Positions 41,495-50,606 of a stretch of 64,000 nucleotides of DNA are shown piece by piece. Under the pieces are notes generated by a model. It worked only from the letters and a program-made list of their open reading frames with translations. It had not been told where the DNA came from and did no database searches. Position numbers and translations under genes: made by a program. Every line of letters starts with the position of its first letter. The stretch's first letter is position 1. Origin of the DNA: Paenibacillus harenae (GTDB lineage Bacteria > Bacillota > Bacilli > Paenibacillales > Paenibacillaceae); the NCBI RefSeq assembly GCF_030812415.1, contig NZ_JAUSST010000004.1:1-64000 (forward strand), read 5' to 3'.

Positions 41495-42970
41495 ATGACA
41501 ACTTATCTTAACAAAAGCAAGGCTATCGTTATTGGCGGCGGTATGGCTGGATTAATGACCGCACGCGTACTTTCGGATCATTACGGGGAGGTACTGATCG
41601 TCGAGAAAGACGATTTTCCCTCAGGGCCAGACCTCCGTCCCGGAACTCCGCAGGCATTCCATCCGCATCGTTCCACTGCTCGCGGGAAATCGATCACGGA
41701 ACGGCTCTTTCCTGGATATGAGCTTGATTTGGCGGCGCAAGGTTGCCCCTCATCTCTGAACAAAGACGTTTACTTCTTAAACCAGCATGGAAGCCTGGAA
41801 ATGAAGTATGACCGGAATGATATCAAATTCAGCCGAGCGGTATTGGAGTGGACCATCCGGCAACGCGTAAAAGCCATTTCAAACGTATGCTTCTTGCCCA
41901 GGCACGATGTGATCCGATTGTTAACGACCCCCGACCGGTCAGCCGTAACCGGCGTTCAAGTTAGAGATCGAGATCAATCCAAGGAGGAGAAGGCTCTTAC
42001 GGCCGATCTAGTCATTGATACGAGCGGGCGTTCCTCGAAACTATCGGCATGGCTGACTGATTTGGGATACGAGGTACCGAAGCCGGATCTTCTGAAAGTT
42101 TCGCTCGGATACAGCACCCGCCGATATAAAGTGCCTTCCCATCTGACTCATTTGATTGATAAATGGGATGTCATCAACCTTCAGGGGCAGCCTGCAAGCG
42201 GTACTTTCACGGGCGTGTTTTCCTTTATCGAGGACCAGATTGCCGAAGTGCTGCTTTACCGCCCGGGCGGAAATTATCCTCCGACGGATGCCGCCGAATT
42301 CGAACTGGCCGTTGAGCAGCTTCCGAGCCGGATCATTTCGGAGATCGTACGCGATCTTGAACCAATCTCCTCTCCTCGCGGCTTCCGCATTCCTGAATTG
42401 TACTGCCATCGTTACGAAAAGATGCCCCGCTGGCCTGCGGGATTGCTAGTCCTAGGTGATGCTTACTGCATCTACGATCCGATCTTCGGCCAAGGCATGA
42501 CGATGGCTGCGATGGCTGCCGAAATATTGGAAACCTGCCTGTCGGAGAGAAACGGCGATTTCCGTCCTAATTGGGAGCACGGTGTACTAAACCGGATCAA
42601 AGAAGCGATCGAACCGGCCTTCTGGTTAAACTGCACGGCCGATCTGCGTTGGGAAGGAGTCGAATATGAAGGTTCGGATTCGAGGACAGGGGATGCATTC
42701 AGTCGGGAATATATGGAACTATGTCTCAAACAAGCAACAAGCAAGCCCGATTGGCAACTGTATGGGCTCTATTGGGCTGTGAATACGTTGTCCGTATCCC
42801 CACGTCACCTGCTTAACCCGCAGACGGCCATTCAAGTTCTGTCCGCTTCGGATGAAGGCAAGAGATTGCTCGCGGAACTTAAAGCGAATGACGAACGGTC
42901 TGTCGAGGCGATTCTGGAAGAACTGCTGCCCCGGTTCTCGGAAACACCGTTCGAGTCGGCAAAGAAATAG
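41495..42970 (+). CDS. FAD-dependent monooxygenase/oxidoreductase
   Basis: This 491-residue flavoprotein has the N-terminal FAD dinucleotide motif (AIVIGGGMAGLMTARVL, about 10-26), the acidic strand end VLIVEKDD and the second flavin-binding signature LVLGDAYCIYDPIFGQGM at about 317-334. Those place it in the aromatic hydroxylase/halogenase-like superfamily. AGGAGG at 41480-41485 selects ATG 41495 over an in-frame ATG at 41462. The TetR gene follows 66 bases downstream, with two operator-like sites in front of the pair. A role in modifying or detoxifying an aromatic or polyketide-like compound is inferred. Confidence 0.87.
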   Translation: MTTYLNKSKAIVIGGGMAGLMTARVLSDHYGEVLIVEKDDFPSGPDLRPGTPQAFHPHRSTARGKSITERLFPGYELDLAAQGCPSSLNKDVYFLNQHGSLEMKYDRNDIKFSRAVLEWTIRQRVKAISNVCFLPRHDVIRLLTTPDRSAVTGVQVRDRDQSKEEKALTADLVIDTSGRSSKLSAWLTDLGYEVPKPDLLKVSLGYSTRRYKVPSHLTHLIDKWDVINLQGQPASGTFTGVFSFIEDQIAEVLLYRPGGNYPPTDAAEFELAVEQLPSRIISEIVRDLEPISSPRGFRIPELYCHRYEKMPRWPAGLLVLGDAYCIYDPIFGQGMTMAAMAAEILETCLSERNGDFRPNWEHGVLNRIKEAIEPAFWLNCTADLRWEGVEYEGSDSRTGDAFSREYMELCLKQATSKPDWQLYGLYWAVNTLSVSPRHLLNPQTAIQVLSASDEGKRLLAELKANDERSVEAILEELLPRFSETPFESAKK

Positions 42971-43036
42971 CGGTTTGAAGATCAAATTTGTTATACTGAT
43001 AGATATCTATATCGTTCGGCAAAGGAGCACTCGACA

Positions 43037-43648
43037 TTGGCACCATTAAACGATGAACAATTGCATCAGATCCGCGATGAAAGAAGAGAGCAAATTAAGG
43101 CAGCAGCCTTCCAGGTGTTTGCCCGTAAAGGCATCATTAGCGCAAAGATGAGCATGATCGCGGAAACGGCAGGCATCAGCAACGGGCTGCTTTACCATTA
43201 TTTCAAATCGAAAGACGAATTGTTCACGTCGCTTGTTCAGGAAGCGATGGTCGAATCGGAAGCGACTATGCGAAGCGTCTATGCAATGCCGGGAACGCCG
43301 ATCGAGAAAATCAGGACGTTGACGGAAGGAATGCTCGATGAAAGCGGCGCACCGTACTTCATGCTTATCCACCAGGCGCGTACGTCCGACGGCGTGCCCG
43401 AGAAGGTCAAGCAGCTTCTGGAGCAGTATTCGATGGATACTTATATGGATATGCTGCTTCCGTTGTTCCAAGAGGGCCAGCGCGCCGGAGAAATTGCAGC
43501 AGACGATCCCAGGGAGCTTATCGCCTGTTATTTATCGGTCCTTTCCGGAATTATGGTCATCAATTCGAACGGAAATGACGACTATCGGCATCCGAAGGCC
43601 GATATGCTGATGCGATTGATTGCAAATCCCGAAACGATCAACAAATAA
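43037..43648 (+). CDS. TetR family transcriptional regulator
   Basis: This 203-residue repressor has a TetR helix-turn-helix at about 25-55 (ISAKMSMIAETAGISNGLLY, then HYFKSKDELF), and its C-terminal domain is of the AcrR type. The start is TTG with AAAGGAG at 43020-43026. It is likely co-transcribed with the FAD oxidoreductase gene and, by position, the protein that binds the dyads at 41380 and 41453. Confidence 0.88.
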   Translation: MAPLNDEQLHQIRDERREQIKAAAFQVFARKGIISAKMSMIAETAGISNGLLYHYFKSKDELFTSLVQEAMVESEATMRSVYAMPGTPIEKIRTLTEGMLDESGAPYFMLIHQARTSDGVPEKVKQLLEQYSMDTYMDMLLPLFQEGQRAGEIAADDPRELIACYLSVLSGIMVINSNGNDDYRHPKADMLMRLIANPETINK

Positions 43649-43658
43649 TAGTATCGCG

Positions 43659-43706
43659 AAGAAGAGACTAGACGCGGCAGTGCCTTAGCGGACGGTCTCT
43701 TTCTTG
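43659..43706 (+). terminator. hairpin, probable terminator after the TetR gene
   Basis: AAGAGAC (43662-43668) and GTCTCTT (43695-43701) enclose a GC-rich loop, with TCTTGCG following. The T tract is short. Confidence 0.55.
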
Positions 43707-43830
43707 CGTTTACGAAATGATAAACAGGTTTGCAGCCATATCGTAATAACGCTCATGAAGAGCATAGAAATAGCCACACTTCTGGGAAGCTTTTTTTGCT
43801 ATAGTACAATTATTAGCCGGAGGTGCCAGC

Positions 43831-45645
43831 ATGAGAACGGGCCTTATCAATCCTATGACGAAATTGAACGTTAAGCAGCAGCTCATCCTTTTGTTCCTCG
43901 TAATGGTCAGCCCGATCTTCCTTCTCCATTGGTACGGCAACATAAAGACGGAGCATTTGCTCAAAAATCATGTCACGAATGCGTACGTCGAACTCATCAA
44001 ACAAAATTATACGTTAATCAACCGCGACATCGATACCGTCAGCAAAATAACGACGACGATGATCCAGAACCCCGTCGTGCAGAAGCTCGTTCCAAGCGAG
44101 CAGGACACCGTCATCGAACGGGTCCGGAAGTTCGACAGCGTCGACAAGCTGCTCTCCAACAACTCCATTCCATTGAACGGAGGGGAAGCGGTCTACTATT
44201 CGCTGTATGTATACGATCCGAACGATTATTACTTTTTTGCGCCGAAGCGGCAAATCAATCAGACAGGCGTCTATTTCTTCAACGACGCGACGAAGCCGTC
44301 CTGGTTCGATGATGCCGTGAAGCGGAACAGCGGCGCTTATATGGCGATGATCGATACGAATGTCGGCTTGTCCAGAGTCAAGACGTATGCGTACATCAGG
44401 GCCGTTAACAACGTTACGATTGCAAACGATACCATCGGCATTCTAGTCGCCACCCAGATGGATAAGAAGATCGGAGAATCGCTGCGCTCTGTATCGCTTC
44501 CCGACGGCAACATATATTTTACCGACTGGAATGACCGCGTCATGAGCGCAACAGATCCAAGTCTGATCGATACGGTTCTTTCGCTGCCGCCTGAGGCAGC
44601 GATCCCCGACAACGTGAATTCGCAAGGCAATCTGGACCTTATTACAGACGATTCGATCTATGTCGTCAATTATGATCGCAGCTCGCAGACGAAGCTGATT
44701 TATCAAATTCCGGTCGAATCGTTGCTCAAGCAGCAGAACGAGCTGAAGCGCGTCATTCAACTGATTTCGGTAGCGTATTTGCTGCTTGGCTGCATCGTCA
44801 TGATTTATTTTTGGCGTTCGCTTATGACGCCGTTGCAGCGGCTGGCGCAGTTCGTCCGCGCCTATGAGCCGGGCAAGCTCGTGCCGGAGACGCCGTTCAA
44901 AGGAAGAAACGACGAGGTTGGCGTACTCGTTGGCGCGCTTTACGATATGGCCAGAAGGCTGAACGTTCTCATTCATTATAAGTACAATATGGACCTGAAG
45001 CAGAAGGAGTCGCAATTGCAGCTTCTGTATCAGCAGATTAATCCGCATCTGCTCTACAATACGCTGGAGAGTATATATTGGAAAAGCTCGCTCGAGGGCA
45101 AGACGGAATCGGCGGATATGATCAAGGAGCTTTCCAAGCTGATGAAGATCAGCCTTAGCCGCGGCAGGGAGCTTATTACGCTGGAGGAAGAGCTGGAGCA
45201 TGCTTCGGCTTACGTCAGTCTGCAGCAGAAGCGATATAAATACGAATTCGAAGTAAACTGGGTCATTCCCGACGCGGCGCGCTTGATCTTAATCCCGAAA
45301 ATAACGCTGCAGCCGCTTATCGAGAACGCGATGATCCATGCGGTGAAGAACATGGGCGAGGATGGGGAAATCCGCATCTCGGCGATGGTCGAAGGCGAGC
45401 GCGTGACGATCAAGGTAGAGGATAACGGGCATAAGGCCGTCGATTATGCGGCGCTTGACCGTCTGCTGAGCGGGGATAAGCCGGATCATGCGTCGGGCTA
45501 TGGCATCCGCAACATTCAACAGCGCATTAAGCTGCATTTCGGCAATCAGTACGGGCTTGGCTATAAGGAAAGAGAGCATGGCGGAACGTCGGCAACGATC
45601 ATTTTGCCGATGATAACGGAGGAGCAGCAAAAGCGCGATGTATAG
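43831..45645 (+). CDS. YesM-type sensor histidine kinase (cassette 2)
   Basis: The 604-residue membrane kinase has TM1 at about 16-33 (QLILLFLVMVSPIFLLHW), an extracellular sensor of about 280 residues, TM2 at about 308-328 and a HAMP linker. The His_kinase domain carries His406 in QINPHLLYNTLESIY. The HATPase domain contains QPLIENAMIHAVKN and VEDNGHKAV; the latter departs from the usual DNGxG glycine box, so ATP binding could be altered. GGAGGTG at 43818-43824 supports the ATG. It partners the AraC-type regulator at 45671 and the importer genes that follow. Confidence 0.92.
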   Translation: MRTGLINPMTKLNVKQQLILLFLVMVSPIFLLHWYGNIKTEHLLKNHVTNAYVELIKQNYTLINRDIDTVSKITTTMIQNPVVQKLVPSEQDTVIERVRKFDSVDKLLSNNSIPLNGGEAVYYSLYVYDPNDYYFFAPKRQINQTGVYFFNDATKPSWFDDAVKRNSGAYMAMIDTNVGLSRVKTYAYIRAVNNVTIANDTIGILVATQMDKKIGESLRSVSLPDGNIYFTDWNDRVMSATDPSLIDTVLSLPPEAAIPDNVNSQGNLDLITDDSIYVVNYDRSSQTKLIYQIPVESLLKQQNELKRVIQLISVAYLLLGCIVMIYFWRSLMTPLQRLAQFVRAYEPGKLVPETPFKGRNDEVGVLVGALYDMARRLNVLIHYKYNMDLKQKESQLQLLYQQINPHLLYNTLESIYWKSSLEGKTESADMIKELSKLMKISLSRGRELITLEEELEHASAYVSLQQKRYKYEFEVNWVIPDAARLILIPKITLQPLIENAMIHAVKNMGEDGEIRISAMVEGERVTIKVEDNGHKAVDYAALDRLLSGDKPDHASGYGIRNIQQRIKLHFGNQYGLGYKEREHGGTSATIILPMITEEQQKRDV

Positions 45646-45670
45646 ATGTATAGGAGGGGGAGGAGCAGAG

Positions 45671-47014
45671 ATGTACAATATATTGATCGTGGACGACGAG
45701 CCGTTAATTTGTGACGGACTAAGCGATCTGGTATCCTCTTCGGGCATTAGCATCGCTAATGTGTATATTGCCCATAGCGGATATGAGGCGCTTGATTATT
45801 TGCGCATTGAGGAAATAGATCTGCTCGTAACCGACATTCAGATGGGGTCGATGAACGGCATCGAGCTGATGCATCAAGCGAAGCTTATTAAGCCGTGGGT
45901 GCAGACCATCATCATATCCGCATACGAGACGTTCCAATACGCGCAGATGGCGATTCGTCTCGGTGCGAAGGACTATATGATCAAGCCGCTTAATAATGAG
46001 CAATTTCTCGATTCGGTGCGGAATGTGCTGCTTAAGATGGATAAGCCTGCCGCTGCGGAGGACCAGTTCCTCTCGAAGATGCAGGAGCACTTCCGCATGG
46101 ATGAACCGCTTCCGCAGCGGACCGAACTGTACAACCGGCTGCTTGCGCCGCCCCAGAGCAACGCCGCCGAAGCGGCAAAGCTGCTCTATGAGCGGTTCGG
46201 AAGGCGAGTCGAAGGACCGTATTTTGCGGTCATTAAGCTGAAGCTGGGCTTCGCCCCGGCCAAGGCCCACCGCGCGATCCCGCCAGGAGACGCGCAGCTA
46301 TTGCAATATGCGGCGCTCAATATCGCGGGGGAGCTGCTGGAGAAGGAATGGAACTATCTGTCCTTTTATTCGCCGAATCAGGAAATTAGTATAATCATTC
46401 AATGGGACGAGAGCGAGTTTAGCGAGCCCTCCGTCAATAAGATCAATCAGCTCGATATGATCGGCCGCAGCCTTTATTATAATATTCACAAATATTTGAA
46501 CCTGCATGGCGTCGTCGGCATTAGCCAAATTTTGCGCGGCATCGAGTTCTTAAGCGTTCTGGGCGAGCAGGCGCGCAAGGCGATTCTATGGAACCGCGAG
46601 CATCGCGATCATTATGTATTTTACTATGGCGATTTCAATTGGAGCACATATTCGCAAGACCCGACGGAAGAGGACTTAAGCGCGCAGAACAGCTTGATCG
46701 TCGAGAAGTCGAAGGCGTATATCGATCAATATTTTAACCAGAAGGGTCTTACGCTGCACGAGGTCGCTCAGAAAAACCACGTCAGTCCGAACTATCTTAG
46801 TTATTTGTTCAAGAAGGATACGGGCTACAATCTATGGGAATATGTCATCAAGCTGCGGATGGAAGAGAGCCGGCGGCTTATGCTGCTAACCGATCTTCGC
46901 AGGTACGAAATATCGGAGCGGGTCGGCTACGAGTCGCCGGAGCATTTCAGCAAAATATTCAAAAAGCACTTCGGCATGAGTCCAAGCGAGATGAAGAAGC
47001 AGGGAAGCGATTAG
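45671..47014 (+). CDS. YesN-type response regulator, REC-AraC (cassette 2)
   Basis: The 447-residue regulator has a receiver domain (VDDEP at about 7-11, Asp55 in VTDIQMGSMNG, Lys in MIKPLN) and a C-terminal AraC-type DNA-binding domain (VSPNYLSYLFKKDTG, RVGYESPEHFSKIFKKHFG). A purine-rich GGAGGGGGAGGAG precedes ATG 45671; the frame opens at 45638 inside the kinase gene. The middle domain is shorter than in the cassette 1 and cassette 3 regulators. It probably activates the importer genes downstream. Confidence 0.92.
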   Translation: MYNILIVDDEPLICDGLSDLVSSSGISIANVYIAHSGYEALDYLRIEEIDLLVTDIQMGSMNGIELMHQAKLIKPWVQTIIISAYETFQYAQMAIRLGAKDYMIKPLNNEQFLDSVRNVLLKMDKPAAAEDQFLSKMQEHFRMDEPLPQRTELYNRLLAPPQSNAAEAAKLLYERFGRRVEGPYFAVIKLKLGFAPAKAHRAIPPGDAQLLQYAALNIAGELLEKEWNYLSFYSPNQEISIIIQWDESEFSEPSVNKINQLDMIGRSLYYNIHKYLNLHGVVGISQILRGIEFLSVLGEQARKAILWNREHRDHYVFYYGDFNWSTYSQDPTEEDLSAQNSLIVEKSKAYIDQYFNQKGLTLHEVAQKNHVSPNYLSYLFKKDTGYNLWEYVIKLRMEESRRLMLLTDLRRYEISERVGYESPEHFSKIFKKHFGMSPSEMKKQGSD

Positions 47015-47148
47015 AACGAATGAATTAATATTACTATCGCCCACAACGAGTAAAAATGACTATCATTGCCTTAGATTTGCACATTATCAGCGAGCCTCTA
47101 TGCTTCTAAAATGATATAGAGCGATAGAAAAGAAAAGAGGGAACGCTG

Positions 47149-48066
47149 ATGAAACAACAAGTCGCAATGGGACGATCGCCGGTCGTTAAAATCGGGCGCA
47201 AGCCGGGCAGGTGGAAAAAACATCTATGGGGTTATCTGTTTTTAGTGCCTGCTGCAGTCATTTTTGTTCTGTTTTTGTGGGTGCCGATATCGAAAGGTTT
47301 TTTTTATAGCTTTTACCACATCGACTTCGTTAAGGGGAATGATTTTGTAGGCTTCGATAACTATAAAACGGTGTTCAAGGACGCCGACGTGTGGATCGCG
47401 ATCAAAAATTCCTTGTATTACATGTTCCTAGGCCTTGTTATGGGTTTCTGGGTTCCGATCCTGTTCGCCATTATTATATCCGAGATGCGACGGTTCCAAG
47501 GGTTCGTGCGCATCGCCGCCTATTTGCCCAACGTATTGCCGGCGGTCGTATTGTACGGGCTATGGCGTTGGTTCTACGATCCGGTCGGTCCGATCAACGG
47601 CGCGCTGACGGGGCTTGGCACGAGCCAAATCGCTTTCTTATCCGATAAATCGTGGTCGATGATCTCGATCGTCTTCATGGAGTCGTGGCAGCAATTCGGT
47701 TCTGCCATGCTCATTTATTTGGCGGCGATGCTCAGCATTCCTAAGGACTGGTATGAGGCTGCCGAGATCGACGGCGCGGGCATATTCCGTAGAATCTGGC
47801 ATATTACGCTGCCGTCCATCAGAGGGCTGTTAATGCTGCTCCTCGTCATGCAGCTCATCAGTACGTCGCAAGGGTTCCAGTCGCAACTGGCATTGCTTGA
47901 CGGCGGACCGAACAAAGCAACGCTTACGTATGCCTTGCTGATTATTAAGTATGCGACGACACGATTGGATTACGGCGTAGCATCTGCGCTTGGCGTTCTG
48001 ATGTTCCTCGTGCTTGGCGGTTTGGCGCTGCTGCAATTCAGGCTGAACAACAAGGGAGGGAACTAA
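47149..48066 (+). CDS. sugar ABC transporter permease (UgpA/MalF-like, cassette 2)
   Basis: This 305-residue membrane subunit has six helices; the first is GYLFLVPAAVIFVLFLWVPI at about 25-44. The EAA loop reads YEAAEIDGAGIFRRIWHITL. GAGGG precedes the ATG. It is followed after 2 bases by the second permease and then by the lipoprotein gene. It forms the translocation channel for a carbohydrate substrate. No ATPase is encoded nearby. Confidence 0.93.
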   Translation: MKQQVAMGRSPVVKIGRKPGRWKKHLWGYLFLVPAAVIFVLFLWVPISKGFFYSFYHIDFVKGNDFVGFDNYKTVFKDADVWIAIKNSLYYMFLGLVMGFWVPILFAIIISEMRRFQGFVRIAAYLPNVLPAVVLYGLWRWFYDPVGPINGALTGLGTSQIAFLSDKSWSMISIVFMESWQQFGSAMLIYLAAMLSIPKDWYEAAEIDGAGIFRRIWHITLPSIRGLLMLLLVMQLISTSQGFQSQLALLDGGPNKATLTYALLIIKYATTRLDYGVASALGVLMFLVLGGLALLQFRLNNKGGN

Positions 48067-48068
48067 CC

Positions 48069-48947
48069 ATGAAAGCCAAGAGCTTTGAACGCGGCATTTT
48101 ATCTAACTACGACTATAAGAAAAGCACAAATAAAGTCGGTCTGGCGTTCGTTATCGTCGTTATTCTAATCATGGTCGGTTCCATGGTTTATCCGATTCTG
48201 TCGACCTTGTTCAACGGCCTTAAGGCGAATACGGAGGTTAATTCCTTCCCGCCGCGCTTCCTGCCGTCGGAATGGCATTTCGATAACTACGATACGGGCT
48301 GGAATTATATCGATCTGACACAGTTTTTAGGCAATACGCTGGCGATCTTCTTGGGGAATATGATCGTTACGGTCGTTGTGCTCGGCCTTGCGGCTTTTAG
48401 TCTATCGAAGCTGAATGTTCCTTTTCGGAAAGGGATTTATTTCTTCTTCATGATCACGCTGTTCATTCCGCCGAGCACGTATATTATTCCGAACTTCCTG
48501 AACTTAAGGGATCTAGGGCTGCTCAACTCGTACTGGGCATTCTGGCTGCCGGCGGGCGCAAGCGCGTTTTTCCTGCTGCTGCTAAAAAACTTCTTCGACG
48601 ATATCCATCATGAAATGTTCGAAGCAGCGCGCATTGACGGAGCATCGGAGTGGGGATCGTTCATTCGGATCGCGCTTCCGCTATCGATTCCGATCTTCTC
48701 GACGCTTGCGATCTTCGTATTCTCGAGCGCGTGGAACGAATGGTTCTGGCCTTCGCTCGTTATGCAAAGCGACGATACGTATCCGCTTGCGACGGCGATC
48801 TATAAGTACGTTATTCAGGCCCGCAGGCTCGACCTTAACATTCGGTTCGCGATTCTGACGATGGTCATGCTGCCTCCGATCGTCGTATTCCTGTTGTTCC
48901 AGAAGTACATTATGCGGGGATTACAGCTCGGCGGGGTTAAGGGATAG
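48069..48947 (+). CDS. sugar ABC transporter permease (UgpE/MalG-like, cassette 2)
   Basis: This 292-residue membrane subunit has six helices and the EAA loop MFEAARIDGASEWGSFIRIA. It ends with IMRGLQLGGVKG as in MalG-like permeases. GGAGGG overlaps the end of the upstream permease gene, indicating tight coupling. It pairs with the permease at 47149. Confidence 0.93.
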   Translation: MKAKSFERGILSNYDYKKSTNKVGLAFVIVVILIMVGSMVYPILSTLFNGLKANTEVNSFPPRFLPSEWHFDNYDTGWNYIDLTQFLGNTLAIFLGNMIVTVVVLGLAAFSLSKLNVPFRKGIYFFFMITLFIPPSTYIIPNFLNLRDLGLLNSYWAFWLPAGASAFFLLLLKNFFDDIHHEMFEAARIDGASEWGSFIRIALPLSIPIFSTLAIFVFSSAWNEWFWPSLVMQSDDTYPLATAIYKYVIQARRLDLNIRFAILTMVMLPPIVVFLLFQKYIMRGLQLGGVKG

Positions 48948-49064
48948 CGGATTCCGCGAATCGTAAACCTGCACATGATCGACATAATAATACACCTCGT
49001 CGCATGAAAACGCCTTCGTTATGATGAGGATGTAATACAAATCCGAATGAGATGGGGTATAAAG

Positions 49065-50519
49065 ATGCTAAAGAAAAATGCCGTAGTCATGGTTTGTCTC
49101 GTCATGCTGATGTCGATCGTCGCAGCATGCAGCGGCGGCGGAAACAAGAACACGGAGGAAACAACGCCGCCCGCGGCAACCGATAAACCGAGCGATCAAG
49201 GCTCGGAAGCAACCGAACCTCCGAAGGAAGACATCAAGGAGAAGAAAGTAACGATCAGCATTTATTATCCTTTGCCTGACCAAGTGGAGAACCGCAAGGC
49301 TGAGGACGACAAAATCGCGCGTTTCATCCAAGAATATCCGAACGTTGAAATCGTGAAGAGCGATTGGCACTACAATCCGACGGAGATCGGCGTGAAGATG
49401 GCTTCCAATGAAGCGCCGACGGTATTCAATACATGGGCAACGGAAGCGAAGTTCCTCGTTGAGCGCGGCTGGGCTGCCGATATTACGGAGCTGTGGGATA
49501 ACTACGAATACAAAGATCAAATCAACCCGATTCTGCAATCGCAGTTCAACATCGACGGCAAAGTATACGGCATCTCCCAAAAAGGTTACGTAACGACGAC
49601 GGTTGTCAATAAGAAGATGCTTGACGACAAAGGCGTAGCCGTTCCTGGTTATGACTGGACATGGGACGATATGTACAAAACGGCTAAAGAGGTTGCCGAC
49701 CCGGGCAAAGGAATTGCCGGTATCGCGCCGATGGGCAGAGGCACGGAAGCCGGCTGGAACTGGACGAACTTCTTGTTCGAAGCAGGCGGCGAGATTCAAA
49801 CGGTGGTTGACGGCAAAGTAACGGCAGCCTTCAACTCGGCTGCAGGCATCAAAGCGCTTGAGTTCTACAACAAGCTGAGATGGGAAGCGAATGCCATTCC
49901 GCAAGACTGGGCGCTTGGCTGGGGCGATGCGGTAGGCGCATTCGCGCAAGGCCGGACGGCTATGGTTATTGCCGGCGCTGAAGGCGTTCTGGAGCAAGCC
50001 CTTAACCAAGGCGGCATGAAGCCGGAGGACGTATTGACATTCCCGATGCCGAAAGCGGATGCGAGCGGCAAGCATACAGGCGTTCTTGGCGGCGACTATC
50101 TTGTCATCAACCCGAACGCAACGAAAGAGGAGCAAGAAATCGCATTCCGATATGTAACCTTCGACTACTTCACGGACAAAGGTCTGGAGTCGCTAGAGAA
50201 CGATATTAAGAAACGCCAAGAGGAAGGCAAATTCTTCATTCCGCCGCAATTGAACTACTTCGGCAGCGATTCCGAATACGGCCAAAAGGCAAAAGCGATC
50301 TTCGACAAATACGACAACGTATACAAATACGCTGCGGAATCGGATAGCTTGCTCGACGGCAAAGCGGAAGCGCAATACAATACGCAAGATTACTACGGCG
50401 AAGTAACGAACGTCCTGCAAGAGGTGTTTTCCAAAGAAGGCGCAGACCTGCAGAAGCTGCTCGACAACTCCGCGAAGCTGGTGCAAGAGAAATTCTACGA
50501 TGCCATCAAAGTCGAATAG
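49065..50519 (+). CDS. extracellular substrate-binding lipoprotein (cassette 2)
   Basis: This 484-residue family 1-type solute-binding protein has a lipoprotein signal peptide (LKKNAVVMVCLVMLMSIV) with lipobox VAAC (Cys about 22), a Thr/Pro/Glu-rich linker, then the two-lobed binding fold (TISIYYPLPDQVEN, VFNTWATEAKFLVERGWAAD). ATG 49065 is chosen over ATG 49047 because the membrane signal starts there; GAGATGGGG lies just upstream. It supplies substrate to the two permeases in front of it. Substrate unknown, probably a sugar or oligosaccharide. Confidence 0.9.
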   Translation: MLKKNAVVMVCLVMLMSIVAACSGGGNKNTEETTPPAATDKPSDQGSEATEPPKEDIKEKKVTISIYYPLPDQVENRKAEDDKIARFIQEYPNVEIVKSDWHYNPTEIGVKMASNEAPTVFNTWATEAKFLVERGWAADITELWDNYEYKDQINPILQSQFNIDGKVYGISQKGYVTTTVVNKKMLDDKGVAVPGYDWTWDDMYKTAKEVADPGKGIAGIAPMGRGTEAGWNWTNFLFEAGGEIQTVVDGKVTAAFNSAAGIKALEFYNKLRWEANAIPQDWALGWGDAVGAFAQGRTAMVIAGAEGVLEQALNQGGMKPEDVLTFPMPKADASGKHTGVLGGDYLVINPNATKEEQEIAFRYVTFDYFTDKGLESLENDIKKRQEEGKFFIPPQLNYFGSDSEYGQKAKAIFDKYDNVYKYAAESDSLLDGKAEAQYNTQDYYGEVTNVLQEVFSKEGADLQKLLDNSAKLVQEKFYDAIKVE

Positions 50520-50533
50520 CAAGGCAGAAGGAA

Positions 50534-50561
50534 GCCCGGTTCTCCAATTGGAGAATCGGGC
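50534..50561 (+). terminator. hairpin after the cassette 2 lipoprotein gene
   Basis: GCCCGGTTCTCC and GGAGAATCGGGC form a near-perfect 12-bp stem with a four-base loop 14 bases after the stop codon. The T tract is weak. Confidence 0.7.
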
Positions 50562-50606
50562 ATCTATCGTATAAGGGGATAGGGTAAAGCGGCAGTTGTT
50601 TTAACC

